Source: Congeria kusceri (Eukaryota > Mollusca > Bivalvia > Myida > Dreissenidae). Taken from it: a stretch of 64,000 nucleotides of DNA. The notes beneath the pieces were generated by a model. It was not told where the DNA came from and made no database searches. It saw nothing but the letters and a program-made list of their open reading frames with translations. This document shows, one piece after another, positions 35,390-46,022 of this stretch. Numbering within the stretch: the first letter of the stretch is position 1; each line of letters starts with the position of its first letter. The DNA lies in contig CM051028.1 of assembly GCA_027627225.1 (NCBI GenBank), positions 12,933,201 to 12,997,200 on the forward strand, given 5' to 3'. The position numbers and the translations under genes are program-made.

Positions 35390-35816
35390 CTGCGATGTTA
35401 TAAAACTGTTTTTGTATTCTCTCCCGTGTTACGTCATCATCCAATACGCACACATAGTTGTTAAGCCGTTGGCAGATACTGTCAGTGAATTGTTTCACTG
35501 CTCTCGAAACACTGGATCTAGAAATCCCGTGAATACCGGCTGTCACAATATGATGAGTTCCAGTCGCCAAGAAGTGAAGCGCTACCAGTGAGGACATCAG
35601 TGGCGGAAGAGGACACGAACGAGCCGTAGCCCTCTCCAAATTTACAATATTAACAAGGAATAATACTGTCTCAGGAAAAAAACGATACCGCTCACGGACT
35701 TCCATACGTGTCAACGTCTCCAGCGGATTCGTTCGATCGCGAAAGACCCTTTTGTCGACGGGAATTCTGCTATGAGCATAACGAGCGCGACGAACTCGGC
35801 GTTCAATGTCGGCCAT
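35390..35816 (-). CDS. Harbinger (HARBI1-like) transposase, N-terminal exon
   Basis: ATG at 35,816. It encodes MADIERRVRRARYAH and a helical N-terminus with 'RYRFFPETVLFLVNI', 'LPPLMSSLVALHFLATGTH' and 'GISRSSVSRAVKQFTDSI', the typical HTH segment of PIF/Harbinger transposases. It then reaches 'QFYNIAG', where the catalytic domain normally begins. A donor AG|GTTCGT follows at 35,390/35,389. The exon is intact, but no catalytic exon follows to the left in the expected distance. The right TIR of the element is about 225 bp upstream. Confidence 0.7.
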
Positions 35817-36041
35817 GTTGTTATTATTTTACCATGTGATTGACATCGATTTTCATTTTGAAGACGCCCAAAATCGATTTCAATTTGTTGACATCGATTG
35901 CCAATTTAAAATTGATTTTCGATGTCAGTTGACATTGATTTTGTTTGTGAACACCAACTTCAAAAATCGATGTCAATATGTGAAAATCGATGTCATCTGA
36001 GATCGAAAATCGATGTCAGAAAGTTTTGTGAACACGGGGCC
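35390..36041 (-). mobile_element. Right end of a PIF/Harbinger element with TIR
   Basis: The outer end reads 'gttttgtgaacacggggcc' to 36,041, the inverse of the TIR at 4693. The 220 bp inside it hold about eight copies of 'atcgat(g/t)tca' style subterminal motifs. The transposase N-terminal exon reads inward. The pair with 4693 has the convergent Myb/transposase arrangement typical of Harbinger elements. Confidence 0.65.
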
Positions 36042-36059
36042 AGCCTGAATGGCAAAATT

Positions 36060-36400
36060 TTAATGACAAAATTAACACCAGAATGCATGCAAACAAACAA
36101 GAGGGCTGTAAGGCCTAGGTTGCTCACCTGAATGGCTAAGCAAGTTCCATGCTGATTGGTCAACAAATGTGACCTCTAGAGTGTTCACAAGCGTTTTCTT
36201 TATTTTGCCCCAGATCTAGTTTTTGACACCACATAACCAAGTTTCCAACTTGTCCGAGATAAAATTGGAACACATGTTCTGGGCAAATTTCATCAAGGTT
36301 GGGCAATAAATGTGGTCTATTGAGTGTTCACAAGCTAAATGTTGATGACAAACGACAGACAAAAGGTGGAATTTAGTAGAGTGTTAGCCATGGACCATTT
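36060..36400. repeat. Interspersed repeat fragment ('ggttgctcacctgaatggc' family)
   Basis: Starts with 'aaacaagagggctgtaaggc' and contains 'gtggtctattgagtgttcacaagc' twice in variant form. Non-coding and similar in style to the bivalve repeats at 60.4 and 62.8 kb. It directly abuts the Harbinger TIR. Confidence 0.4.
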
Positions 36401-36419
36401 CTGTAAAATAAATTTAAAA

Positions 36420-37160
36420 TCCAGCATGCGGTTTCTGACAAGAAGATTTTGTATAAATTCAATATAGCCATATAATGAAAACTCTCCCGCCCCCTAGCTG
36501 CCATGGTTTTAAACAAATCAAAATACCATTCAGAGAATTTGGTAGTCAGCCACGCAACATTTCTATGAAATTATTTTGAAATCCAGCAAGTGGTGTATGA
36601 CGAGAAGATTGTCACAGTTGCCTATACGGCCACATTTGGTCAATCTTCCACAACCACTTGCGGCAAATTTTTTTACGAATCAAAACTATTTTAAGGAATT
36701 TTGGAGAAGGGGGTCACAAAACAAACATTTCTGTGATATTATTTAGAAATCTGCCTAGTGCTTTTTGACACGAAGATAGTCAAAGGTGCCTATACAGCCA
36801 TATTTGGTCAAACTTCCCCATACCCTTATGGCCATGTTTTTAACAAATCAAAATTATTCCAAAGAATTTGGTAAAGGAAGACCCAAGAAACAAATCCATG
36901 ATTATTTTTCAAAATCCATTAAGTGGTTTGTTACAAGAAGATTGTCAAAGTTGCCTATGTGGCCCTATATGGTCAAACTTCCCCACACCATAGAGTCCAT
37001 GGTTTTTAACAAATAAAACTTATTTGAAGGATTTTGACAGAAAATCACCCAATCAACAGTTCTATGAAATTATTTTGTAACCAAGCGAGTGGTTTCCAAC
37101 GAGAAGATTGTGAAAGTTGACTTTACAGTCATATATAGTCAGAGTTATTAAACAACCCCT
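36420..37160. repeat. Diverged tandem repeat, period about 165 bp
   Basis: At least four clear units begin with 'gagaagattgtcaaagttgc' variants, at about 36,602, 36,772, 36,938 and 37,100. Each is followed by 'ctatacggccatatttggtc' and 'cttcccca..cc' and then 'ccatggtttttaacaaatca'. A more degenerate unit lies at about 36,440. No ORF spans the units. Confidence 0.7.
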
Positions 37161-37984
37161 GGCAGCCATTTCAGAGGCTCAGAATCAACATGGCGATGTT
37201 CTTGCAGGAACAGTTTTTTTTTGCCTTTTTATACTCTTTAATAGTGTGCTTTAATATTTTAATGCCATCCACTTTCTAGCCATATCAGTTAGAAAGTATT
37301 TAACGTTTGTTTCGTTTATGTCCTCGCCCTAGATCTTTACTTTACTCGGTGCACATTTTCTAAGCGGGTACTGTTTTCCATGTAATTTGTGATCGTTACA
37401 GGGTTTCACGTAGGAAATCCCTCTTAGCATGAAATTAGATAAACTGCAAAAACAAAAATGTGTTTGGAATATTCTTTGAATGTTTATAAATGGGTTTTGC
37501 TAGGGTCAGACATGTCAGAATTTTTTTTTCAACTTGTACACACCAAAAAAGTTGTATGATCTTAACGGGTCCCACATCTGATATGATCACAATGGGGTCC
37601 CGTTTTAAATTAGAAAACAGAGAAACTCATTTAAAGCTTTTTTGATCTAAATTGAAACTTGAAATCATGCTCTGGGCGAGGTATCTAATAACTAGGATGA
37701 GAACTGTCGAATCTAAACCAAATGAGAAGCAGGTGCTCTTTTGTAACATGAAAAGTGACATTTGATGTGTATGTCATTTCTTGTCATAATACCGCATATA
37801 CATAGTTTTAGAATTTAATTTGTTTGGGATTTTCCAGTGCTACATTGCATCACCAGATGACAAGCATTACTACTATACACAGTCCTGTGGTATGTAATAA
37901 CTTGATTAGCTTCCATGTAGGTTCCATTATTGCCGAGAACGAAAGAAGAAAGAAAATATAGTAGCAAAAATAATATATTATGAC

Positions 37985-38435
37985 ATGTGGCAAACACTTG
38001 AACAAATTGATGAAGCCTTGGAAAGAATACCATCTAAACAGGAAAAAAAAGAAGCTCTTCAGTGGCAGCTGAAGTTCAGAAAAATTATTCTGCAACAGAA
38101 TTACCACGACAAATCAGTTTACAACTTCAGTAGAAAAATTGACAAGAAGTATGTTGATACCGTTACTGAATTAGCAGACAACTTGAAAAAATTGGTAAGA
38201 TTCTTATAAAGGTCCTGTTGAAGAATTGTCGAAGAAAGGAGCTCCACTGCTTGTTGGGAAGTGTGTGCAGCATACATTTCATGATGGAACCTATGATGGG
38301 CATGTCATCTCAGTTGTACCAGGTTACCCAGACTGGTACAACATTGTGTACACTAATGACCCGGCAGTGTACACATACAGGCTCATGGATGACTATAAAC
38401 AGGGTGACCTTAAGATCGTGCCTCAGAGGACTTAA
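37985..38435 (+). pseudogene. Frameshifted ORF with a helical N-terminus and a Tudor-like C-terminal domain
   Basis: ATG 37,985 opens 74 helical residues (MWQTLEQIDEALERI ... LADNLKKL) ending at 38,209. From about 38,212 the +1 frame carries a compact beta-rich domain: 'LLVGKCVQHTFHDGTYDGHV', 'VPGYPDWYNIVYTND', 'YTYRLMDDYKQGDLKIVP', stop at 38,433. The pattern (G-K-x-I-x-H-x-F ... Y-x-G-x-V-I ... W-Y-x-I-x-Y ... L-x-x-D-x-x-x-G-D-L) resembles a Tudor/Spindlin-like barrel found in repeat-encoded proteins of invertebrates; this is from memory. The frame break could be an unrecognised mini-intron (GTAAGA at 38,197, TATAAAG at 38,212), but that intron would be implausibly short. Confidence 0.45.
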
Positions 38436-40460
38436 CATGAGGTATCGCAACCTGTTCCGAAAGTTATTCAAGTTGAAATACCCAGTTTATACCAGTTGCT
38501 TGTACAGATTGTTTCTGTTGTTTGCATGTGGCACTGTGTGTAAGTTGCAGTAGCCAGCTTATGATAGTTCATGTATTCCTAGTTGATGCTTCAATAAATT
38601 TCTATTTGCTTTCAGGTCCAGTGTATTTCAAAAATATGCATGCTTGGTTATTAGTAGTCAGTATTTGTTAATTTGTGCATAAGTTTATAGTTCTATTTAT
38701 TGTTTGCAGGAATTCTGGAGGTTCTTTAATTGTTGAACTATTACAAGTTATTTTTCAATGAAGTATAAAACTTCTCTATTTCTAGTAATTATAAGTAAAA
38801 GTGGAACATAAGCTTTTGTTAAACAAAAAAAAAACTTAAATGAGTAAACTTTACACAAAATAAAAATAATGTTCTATTACATGTTTTGTTTATTAAATTT
38901 GACTGGTATATTTTATTTTTGCATGTGACTTATGATCTGTTTGGTTCACTTCAGGTGGGGTCACTCAGCCAGTTTCACACTCCGGGTACTCCTGGGCCAC
39001 TCCGTGTTGCAGATTTGTGGATAACCATACCTGGTATGTAATAGATACAGTTAAGAGTCTATCTGTAACATTCAATGTCTTTATTTATTACATTTTATTG
39101 TCAACAATCAACTATTTTATAGAAATTGGAGGAATTTAACAGAAAATTAAATATACTGTGATGTGCCACGCCCATTTTCCAGTTGTGCCACACCCATTAT
39201 TATCTGAGCCTGTTCAATAAATTATCTGAGACTGTTCAATAAATTAGTTTTTTGTACTTTTAAATATTTCACAGTATGTTGAATTCAAATCTTTTTTTTT
39301 TTCTTGTATGTTTGTTAATTGTTTTAACTTTTTTCAGTCTGTGCTTCCAAGATCCATTGGGCGTCACACGAGAGCCTCACACACAGGATCCACCTCAGCT
39401 GCAATACCAGGAAATACTAAACAGTGTTAAAAGACATTTGAAATTACATGTAAACTTGACAATAAAGTCATTTAATTTGTTATTGCATGTATTATCAGTT
39501 ATAACATAGTGTTAGATGCATGTTGTATATAAAATTGGTCTCAAAAACATTAAGCTGACATGCCATAAACCAATGAAAAACATCTAAGTAAAACAGTCTT
39601 TAAAAAATGTATGGTTTTAAATTTGATAAAAGTCATAGAAATAATCAAATGATGGTGTGATATTTCAAAATTATTGATTTTTGAAACAAAAAATGCATGA
39701 GGTCATTTTTTCTCTGATTTTGCATTAAATTGGGATTGCTGTGTTCTGAACCCCCTACTACATCCAGTGCCACCAAAATTTTATTTTTGAATTTTTTGGA
39801 ATTATTATTTTTTTATTTTCATAATAAAACATAGAAGTCAACAATTAATCACTAGCTGTACCCATTTCCCAAGTAAAACAAGAAAGTGTAGCATTGCTAA
39901 CCCTGGTGCAGCATTAGGAAATACTTGACAAGATGCGTTGTCTACTGCAAAGCTACATAGCCACTGACTCATCTCTTATTCAAGATACTGCACAAATATA
40001 AGATGCCAGGTTTAAATAGTTGTGGGACTAAATATTTACAATGTGGTGGTAAATCAAATGTCTCAAAACAGTAATAGAACTAATTTAAAAGTACTCGCAA
40101 TGCATTGTAAAGAATGATGTTAAACTGTATGACAGAGTGATTTAAAGTGATCTATTAATATGAACAAGTTATACATTTACCATGTATATTAGTCAGCTTT
40201 TATTTTACTTTGTCTAGGTGAAAACATTATTTATCACTCATAATTTACACTTAAGGTATTAATAAACATATCCTCTATATATATGTATTTAAAGTACGTA
40301 TTTAGCTGTTTGTAAAAGGTATGGTTGCATATTGTGTTTAAGCAAAGTTGTATTTAAGCATTGCTATTGTCAATTTTGAGTAGTTGTACTCTCATGGCAT
40401 ATGCTAAATAACATTACATGTAGCATTATGTTTGGTTGTTTTTATGTATTTATTATAAGT
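38436..40460. other. Mostly non-coding; possible untranslated exons
   Basis: Two short segments are flanked by splice-like signals: 38,955-39,031 (CACTTCAG| ... CCTG|GTATGT) and from 39,339 (TTTTTCAG|TCTGTGC). Neither has a convincing reading frame. A direct repeat 'tta..tctgag.ctgttcaataaa' occurs at about 39,200-39,245. Otherwise AT-rich. Confidence 0.3.
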
Positions 40461-42130
40461 ACCGTATTCGTTCTAATAGACGCGCCGCGGCGCGATCATT
40501 TTGCCAAAGGTGCGCGGCAATTAGGGACTTAATTTTGACAAACAAAACATACCAAAAACATATTTTTTTGCCATCTGCATGTACAATTTCTTAATGATGT
40601 TATGTACATTGCTGATCCACTACATCGCAATCTGTTATTTGGCGTTGTCCAATTTATCCCGAATCGGCCGTCGACCGATGCACTTTAATTTTCTTTCTAT
40701 TATAATATCCGACTTTCATGACTAGCTCCTGTTTGGTCAGGGCTCAGGCAGCCAAGCACACCGTCCATACAACGGCGGGAAAATTTCCTCGTGCACTTCG
40801 TGCCTATACGCGTCAATTTTTGAAGACCCATTGTACAGAGGATATATTACTGCGGGAATGGGTTTACTATCTACACGTGGCTTTTGAAAATCTATAGATA
40901 CAGCATTATTTGTGTATAATTGAGAGAAATAGTATTTTCCAAGACCTGTATTTTGCGGAAACTAGCATCATTCCAAGACAAGGAACCATCATGAGTGAAC
41001 GTAAAAAGTCATACACAGCTGCATTTAAGCTAAATGTAGTCGCGTACACTGAACAGAATAGCAAACGTGAAACAGCTAGACATTTTAGAGTTGATCGACG
41101 TCGGGTGCAGGAGTGGTGTGCACAAAAAGAGCGGCTAGAAAGTCTACCGAAGACTCAAAAACGACTTGGTGGTGCAGGACGGCACGTTCGCTATGCAGAC
41201 ATCGAATTTAAATTGATCAAATGGTTCCAAGAGAGAAGGGAAAAGGGCGTTCGGGTGACGGGAAAGTCGCTTAAACAAGAAGCATTACGTCTACACAAAG
41301 AAAACGGTAGCCAGTCCTTTAAAGCTTCCTGCGGCTGGTTCCGAAAGTTTAAGAAAAGGAACAATATTTCTTTTCGACGCACCACACATATTGCGCAACA
41401 TGCGGCTGCCATCAGAGACGACCGCGTCGACTCATTTTTGAGATTCGTAATGCGTATGCGACGAATGAGGGAGTATAGTGATGGCGACATATTGAACATG
41501 GACGAGACACCGGTATGGTTCGAAATGCCAGGGAAAAGTACGCTGGCTGGCACGGGTGATAAAGAAGTATCGGTGTCATCAACAGGCCATGAAAAGGAGC
41601 GGATTACCGTCACCCTGGCAGCATATGCAGATGGAACGAAGTTGTCTCCTCTTGTCCATATGCCGGGAGTCCGCCTGTTGCCAAAGGAAGACATACCATC
41701 CGGAATCGTTATATACATGTGCGGTGCACGCCAGAAATCATGGGCTAACGAAGGCAGCATTATATTCTGGCTCACAAAACTATACGGTGTCAGAAACACT
41801 GCCCGTCGCTTGCTAGTTTGGGATGCGTTTCGAGCACACAAAACGCAAAAAGTGAAGGATCTTGTCAAAACCAAGTTTAACAGTGACACTTGTATGATCC
41901 CTGGTGGGTGTACCAGAAAGCTACAACCTGCCGATGTGTTTCATGGAATCGGCCCTTTAAGGCACGAATTGCCGAGTTGTACGACGACTACAGCCACTTT
42001 TTTTATTGCGCTCGTTTTTGTGGGGGTTCCGGGCTATAGTATATGCCTTAGAAAAATTCGTTGAGTTGGAAAAGGGGGGGGGCGGTGTTTTGAAAAAGAC
42101 CCCCCGCTAATTTGCCGGGTGTCGATTTTC
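40461..42130 (+). mobile_element. pogo/Tigger-type (Tc1-mariner superfamily) element, right end degraded
   Basis: The left end is 'taccgtattcgttctaatag' followed by GC-rich 'acgcgccgcggcgcg'. This 'TACCGTATT...ata' opening is typical of pogo-like elements in my experience. On the right, 'gaccccccgctaatttgccg' at about 42,105 weakly mirrors the left subterminal 'gcggcaattagggac'. No clean inverse of the terminal 20 bp was found, so the right TIR is missing or lies elsewhere. Confidence 0.55.
40991..42064 (+). pseudogene. pogo/Tigger-like DDE transposase, frameshifted near the C-terminus
   Basis: From ATG 40,991: an N-terminal HTH (SYTAAFKLNVVAYTEQNSKR), a CENP-B-type HTH ('VTGKSLKQEALRLHKE', 'ASCGWFRKFKKRNN'), then the DDE core with 'ILNMDETPVWFEMPGKST', 'RRLLVWDAFRAHKT' and 'MIPGGCTRKLQPADV'. 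The first and second Asp are present. The frame changes at about 41,938-41,942, directly after the PGG/LQP motif, so the third acidic region and the C-terminus are lost and an unrelated tail runs to 42,064. An in-frame ATG at 40,910 would add 27 residues; 40,991 fits the family start better. It adjoins the virus-like block. Confidence 0.75.
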
Positions 42131-42203
42131 TATCGGGAAAATTATTTCGTTTTTCAGCCATTTCAGGATATATACTGTCTCATTCAGCGTTAAACCGTTC
42201 AGT

Positions 42204-42870
42204 CGCAATGGGGATTTGTTTTGGCAGAATGGAAGAAGGATATGACAGTGAAAATAGCTAAATTCTTGACAATAATCGATGCGCTATCTGCAGATGGTTT
42301 CAAACAAATCATGACTACATCGATGAAGATGACTATGATGATTATTGTAGTGAGTTCGAAACAAACGAACCGAAAATCGTGAAAACAAGCTTTACAAATC
42401 GAATCAAAAACAAACTGCAAGGCAGCATCAAAAAGCTGTTAAAAAACGTAAGAGAAGACAACTATCGAAACGTAGAACAAAACTACGGAATGCCAAAAGA
42501 GACCAAAAGCACACACATTATCATGAAACAAACGATGATAGTGATTGCAGTATTGAAAATGATTCCAACAATCATGATAGAAACACGTGTTTGGATTGCA
42601 AATACAATGACATCGATGATATCGTAGAAAATATGTTTCTGGAATCATACAAACGTTTTTTGGATGAAAAGTATGAAGAAACCAACCGTATCTACTTTTC
42701 CGATGATGAGTCATTCGAAAGGTACTTGGAAAACAAATATGAAAACCAATATCGCTGAAACAACTATGGTAGTGTGGAAGAAGAATCTGACCAAAATGAA
42801 ACACGTGATTTCTGTGGTAGAACATCTCAAGAATGCTTGTCAATATGCCCACTTGTGATTGCTTTGGTTA
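42204..42870 (+). pseudogene. Decayed coding remnant at the left edge of the virus-like block
   Basis: Coding-like sequence rich in Asp/Glu/Asn and Lys codons, with repeated 'gatgatgactatgat'-type stretches, broken into at least three frames by stops and shifts between 42,260 and 42,760. A short CxxC-containing stretch lies near 42,285. A Lys-rich helical part lies near 42,379-42,480. No family recognised. It probably was one gene of about 200 codons. Confidence 0.4.
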
Positions 42871-43003
42871 GTTGCTAAGCTGAATGGTTGAAACAATTGC
42901 CAGAGACTGTTTTGCAAACATGTGGTATTGTTCGCAAGTAGATATTACAAAATTGTTGATATATATCAGCTAATCGTGCACATGTTAGACTCTGTTTGCA
43001 ATC

Positions 43004-43258
43004 ATGGCCTTTCCGTCTAGAGCCTTGTATTTCAAAAACCAAGATGTTAATCAGAGACTCAAAACATTTGATGATTTACAATATGAACCTAGCGACTCGA
43101 AGGAAGACATGGCTAGCCAAGGGTTCATTTATGACATTTTGTTCGACTGCATTCAGTGCGTGTTTTGCCATACGCATATCTGGGACATTGCAAAAGGCAG
43201 CGTGAAACATAGACATCGACAACTGTGTCCTGTATGTCCTTTCGTATTTGATTTGTGA
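43004..43258 (+). CDS. BIR-domain protein (IAP-type), small, virus-like block
   Basis: 84 residues from ATG 43,004. After about 17 residues it reads 'RLKTFDDL' (BIR start: R-x-x-T-F), 'MASQGFIYD' (A-x-x-G-F-x-Y) and then the zinc site C52-x2-C55-x15-H71-x6-C78 with W60, one residue shorter than the usual x16 spacing. BIR domains bind caspases or IAP antagonists, and viral IAPs block host apoptosis. The whole protein is one BIR with a tiny tail and no RING. It is unbroken. A second, fully canonical BIR protein lies at 54,701-55,093. Confidence 0.7.
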   Translation: MAFPSRALYFKNQDVNQRLKTFDDLQYEPSDSKEDMASQGFIYDILFDCIQCVFCHTHIWDIAKGSVKHRHRQLCPVCPFVFDL

Positions 43259-43340
43259 TTTTGAATAGAACTTATCAAAACGTATATATGCGTCGTTTTT
43301 TACTTTTTATGTCATACACCAAGAAACAAAACTGATTTCG

Positions 43341-43832
43341 CTAACAATACCAGTTTGACTGAGTATCAGACATAGAAATACTATTGGTATGTCCTGTCAT
43401 TGCGCTCATGCTGTACGTTTCACAAACATGCTCAGTGCCAAGAATTGACTTGACGGCCATTTGTGTTTTCTCAACGCCGTGGAAATCTATCACACCAATG
43501 ATCCAACTGTGGTTGTGCGTCCAACTGTACCGTAGGTCGAATTTGCACAAGCAAGCTTTTGTTTGTAACACGTTCATTGTATATTTCTTGCAATCAGTGA
43601 TCAGAAATGACCACACCGAAAAAGTATTTCTCGTGTTACAGCTGTTCATGAGGGCTTGTTGAATCTTGATTTTTCCAATATCAGTTTTTCTTAAAGTTTC
43701 CTCAACAATTTCGTCAAATAGTCTCATGATCGTTTTCGTTGGTTCTAATGCAGCCTTGCGAGTAGCATACATATGGACCTTATGCAAAACATCCTCATCT
43801 TGTATTGGGTTTGACAACAAACTACTTTCCAT
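43341..43832 (-). CDS. Unknown 163-residue protein, virus-like block
   Basis: ATG 43,832, stop at 43,341. No recognisable domain. The N-terminal half is helical (KAALEPTKTIMRLFDEIVEE). The middle has several Cys (TDCKKYT, TKACLCKF). A 'SWTHNHSWIIGVIDFHGVEK' stretch looks like a beta core. Transcribed divergently from the glycoprotein gene at 43,884, with 51 bp between the two ATGs. Confidence 0.55.
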   Translation of the reverse strand: MESSLLSNPIQDEDVLHKVHMYATRKAALEPTKTIMRLFDEIVEETLRKTDIGKIKIQQALMNSCNTRNTFSVWSFLITDCKKYTMNVLQTKACLCKFDLRYSWTHNHSWIIGVIDFHGVEKTQMAVKSILGTEHVCETYSMSAMTGHTNSISMSDTQSNWYC

Positions 43833-43883
43833 GTCGATAATTTGCAGAAGAATGTTGCAAACAGTGAATGATAAAAACTATAT
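43833..43883. promoter_or_regulatory. Shared divergent promoter with a near-palindromic TATA element
   Basis: 'aactatatatgg' at 43,876-43,887 reads as TATATA on both strands. It lies 0-40 bp from the glycoprotein start and about 45 bp from the minus-strand start at 43,832. If it is the TATA box of the plus gene, transcription would begin after 43,884, which favours the second in-frame ATG (43,917). Confidence 0.4.
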
Positions 43884-45965
43884 ATGGAGTTTTTTCTACT
43901 TGTGACAAAACATTTTATGTTCATTATGCATGCTTGTGAGTACTTTTGTGCACTTTTACTCGTTCTTGTGGTGCAAACAAATGCGTTAGGCGGTATTAAT
44001 CCGAACTTTTATGATTCGCAATGTTTTACGCCATTAAATGAAAAGTCGATCGATGTTACCAATGGTTCGTTTTACATTTTGATTAACGTAACATACGATT
44101 ATATTTCACTGTACGATGATATCAAACACAATTTACACTTTTTCAATCGATGGATTAGTAACCCAGAGCTGGGTTTCGAGGCTCACGAGTTAGAAGCGAG
44201 ATGCAAATCGATTGGCTTACCTAGATGTCCAAACAAGAGAGAAGCTTATTCGAAACCAGAATACCATGTGATTAACGGTTTTAGGTCGAACGGAATGTTC
44301 TTTGTATACGAATTACCCAGTCTTGCTGTAAAAATGGCAATTGAACCGAAAACGTACTCAATGAGCCAATTTGTAAAATCAGTGTATACCGAAATTTCGG
44401 CACACGCGTGGATACCATTGTTAACGTATAACTTTTCATTGACCTATAATGGGAGTAAGGTTTGTGCGAATGGTGTGTTGGGTCAGGCTAACATCCGATT
44501 TAACGGAAAATTGTGTTCATCGTTAGGTACTTGGTGCGATAAAGATATAAGTGGACAATGGGTCTTGGGATTAAATGAAGCGTTTACGGTCATAAAAGAA
44601 GCATACCTTACGCAAAGAGTGAATGATTTGGCACTCTATAATTACGTGAAAACTGTCGAGCTCGAAAGAAACCCTTACGAATACTCGGGTTTACGAGAAA
44701 ACATTCAACAAGTGAATCGCGAAATCGCAGACATAAGAAACGTGTTACAAAATCTGGAAAGCGATGACTATTCCGACGATGAGTATTACGATGATAATTT
44801 AGAGAACAAGAAGGCAGATGAAGATGTTCCTGTTTTCGAACACCCATGGGTCCGTAAAAGGAAAACAAATGATGATTTAGAGAAAAAGAAGGCCGATGAA
44901 ACTGTTCCTGTTTTGGAGCACCCATCGGGGAAAACAAACTTTACCGTTATAGCGATTCAGAAAAATATTGACCAACGATTGAACGCTATCAACGACACAA
45001 TCATAAAGCATAAAGCTGTTTCAAACAAGAACACAGTTGCTGAAACATCGACTTATGGTCTGCAAAACTGCTACTGTCTCACATGCAATCAATCTACTAC
45101 TGTCGGTAAAATGCACAACGGTCTGTGTTATTTCATCAACTTAGATCCAACGTTCAAGGTTCTAACAGCGAAACACACTTCGCCTTTCAAAGAATACGAA
45201 CCGTTGATTATCGACGAACAGTCAGATTCGCTCAGCGCGTTACATAAACAAGTGAGTAATGAAATTATTCTGTCCCAAAAGGCCTCATCATATCAACTCA
45301 TCGTGTACAGCACCAGAGATGGCAATTCCGTGGAAGCAAAATGTAAATCGTTGTTCAATAGAAAATACCAGGTAAGCGAATGCGATAGAAAGGCACACGC
45401 TGTACTTATAGCGAAAGAAGACCATTTCAAACAAGTTCAGCCGCTACCATGGCCCGAGTTTACATATTGTCATGTTGGTGCTGTTAAAGCGAGCAGCGGC
45501 AAATGTTTTCGAATTGATGCCAACTGTTCGATTGCAAATATTGCTAGCGTTAGCGACGTAGATGACGATGTGGTTTCATATTTAGTGAGCATTACTCAAA
45601 GCACTGCGCAAAATATGACTGAGGCCAAATTTCAGATCAAAAACATAGATGATGGCCTTGCAACAAGCGATCACTTTGTTGTATATTCAAGCAATGAAGC
45701 GACAGATCGCGGACAGAAATGCACTTACGTTGATATGAGAACTAAGACTATTGCAGTGGAAAAGTGCAAAAATCGTCCTATGCTTTGCGAGGTTATATTT
45801 GCCAAAACGACTACAGATATCAAACCGGGACTGAGAAAGCTAACATTTTGGGAAACCGTAGCTGTAAGAGTTGGTGGTTTTATTTTGCTTGTTGTGGCTG
45901 CAGTTGCCTTCATACTCGCCTTGCATAGCATAGCCCGAAAGAACGAAAATGTTATAAACGTTTGA
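43884..45965 (+). CDS. Large type I membrane glycoprotein, virus-like block
   Basis: 693 codons; ATG at 43,884 or, more likely, 43,917, which places a signal peptide (ALLLVLVVQTNALG) at the N-terminus. About nine N-x-S/T sites. Many Cys. Residues about 300-350 contain a duplicated acidic/basic segment ('KKADEDVPVFEHP' and 'KKADETVPVLEHP'). From about residue 390 a Cys-rich module begins ('YGLQNCYCLTCNQSTTVGK', 'LCYFINLD') that is shared with the broken gene at 49,872-50,889. One membrane helix near the end (FILLVVAAVAFILALHSIA) with a short basic tail. Role as an envelope/surface protein is inferred. Unbroken. No family recognised. Confidence 0.65.
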   Translation: MEFFLLVTKHFMFIMHACEYFCALLLVLVVQTNALGGINPNFYDSQCFTPLNEKSIDVTNGSFYILINVTYDYISLYDDIKHNLHFFNRWISNPELGFEAHELEARCKSIGLPRCPNKREAYSKPEYHVINGFRSNGMFFVYELPSLAVKMAIEPKTYSMSQFVKSVYTEISAHAWIPLLTYNFSLTYNGSKVCANGVLGQANIRFNGKLCSSLGTWCDKDISGQWVLGLNEAFTVIKEAYLTQRVNDLALYNYVKTVELERNPYEYSGLRENIQQVNREIADIRNVLQNLESDDYSDDEYYDDNLENKKADEDVPVFEHPWVRKRKTNDDLEKKKADETVPVLEHPSGKTNFTVIAIQKNIDQRLNAINDTIIKHKAVSNKNTVAETSTYGLQNCYCLTCNQSTTVGKMHNGLCYFINLDPTFKVLTAKHTSPFKEYEPLIIDEQSDSLSALHKQVSNEIILSQKASSYQLIVYSTRDGNSVEAKCKSLFNRKYQVSECDRKAHAVLIAKEDHFKQVQPLPWPEFTYCHVGAVKASSGKCFRIDANCSIANIASVSDVDDDVVSYLVSITQSTAQNMTEAKFQIKNIDDGLATSDHFVVYSSNEATDRGQKCTYVDMRTKTIAVEKCKNRPMLCEVIFAKTTTDIKPGLRKLTFWETVAVRVGGFILLVVAAVAFILALHSIARKNENVINV

Positions 45966-46022
45966 AACTATATACCTTGATGTTTGTTTCTATTTTGTCA
46001 CATCTCACAATGACTTCTTATC

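Noticed and set aside
4693..36041. One 31-kb giant Harbinger transposon
   Set aside because: TIRs match, but host-type genes, a tandem duplication and other complete elements lie between; separate copies or a split old element is more likely.
41191..41889. 232-codon minus-strand ORF
   Set aside because: Exact antisense of the pogo-type transposase core; shadow.
42439..42852. 137-codon minus-strand ORF rich in His/Cys/Phe
   Set aside because: Mirror of Asp/Asn/Lys-rich coding remnants on the plus strand; composition artefact.
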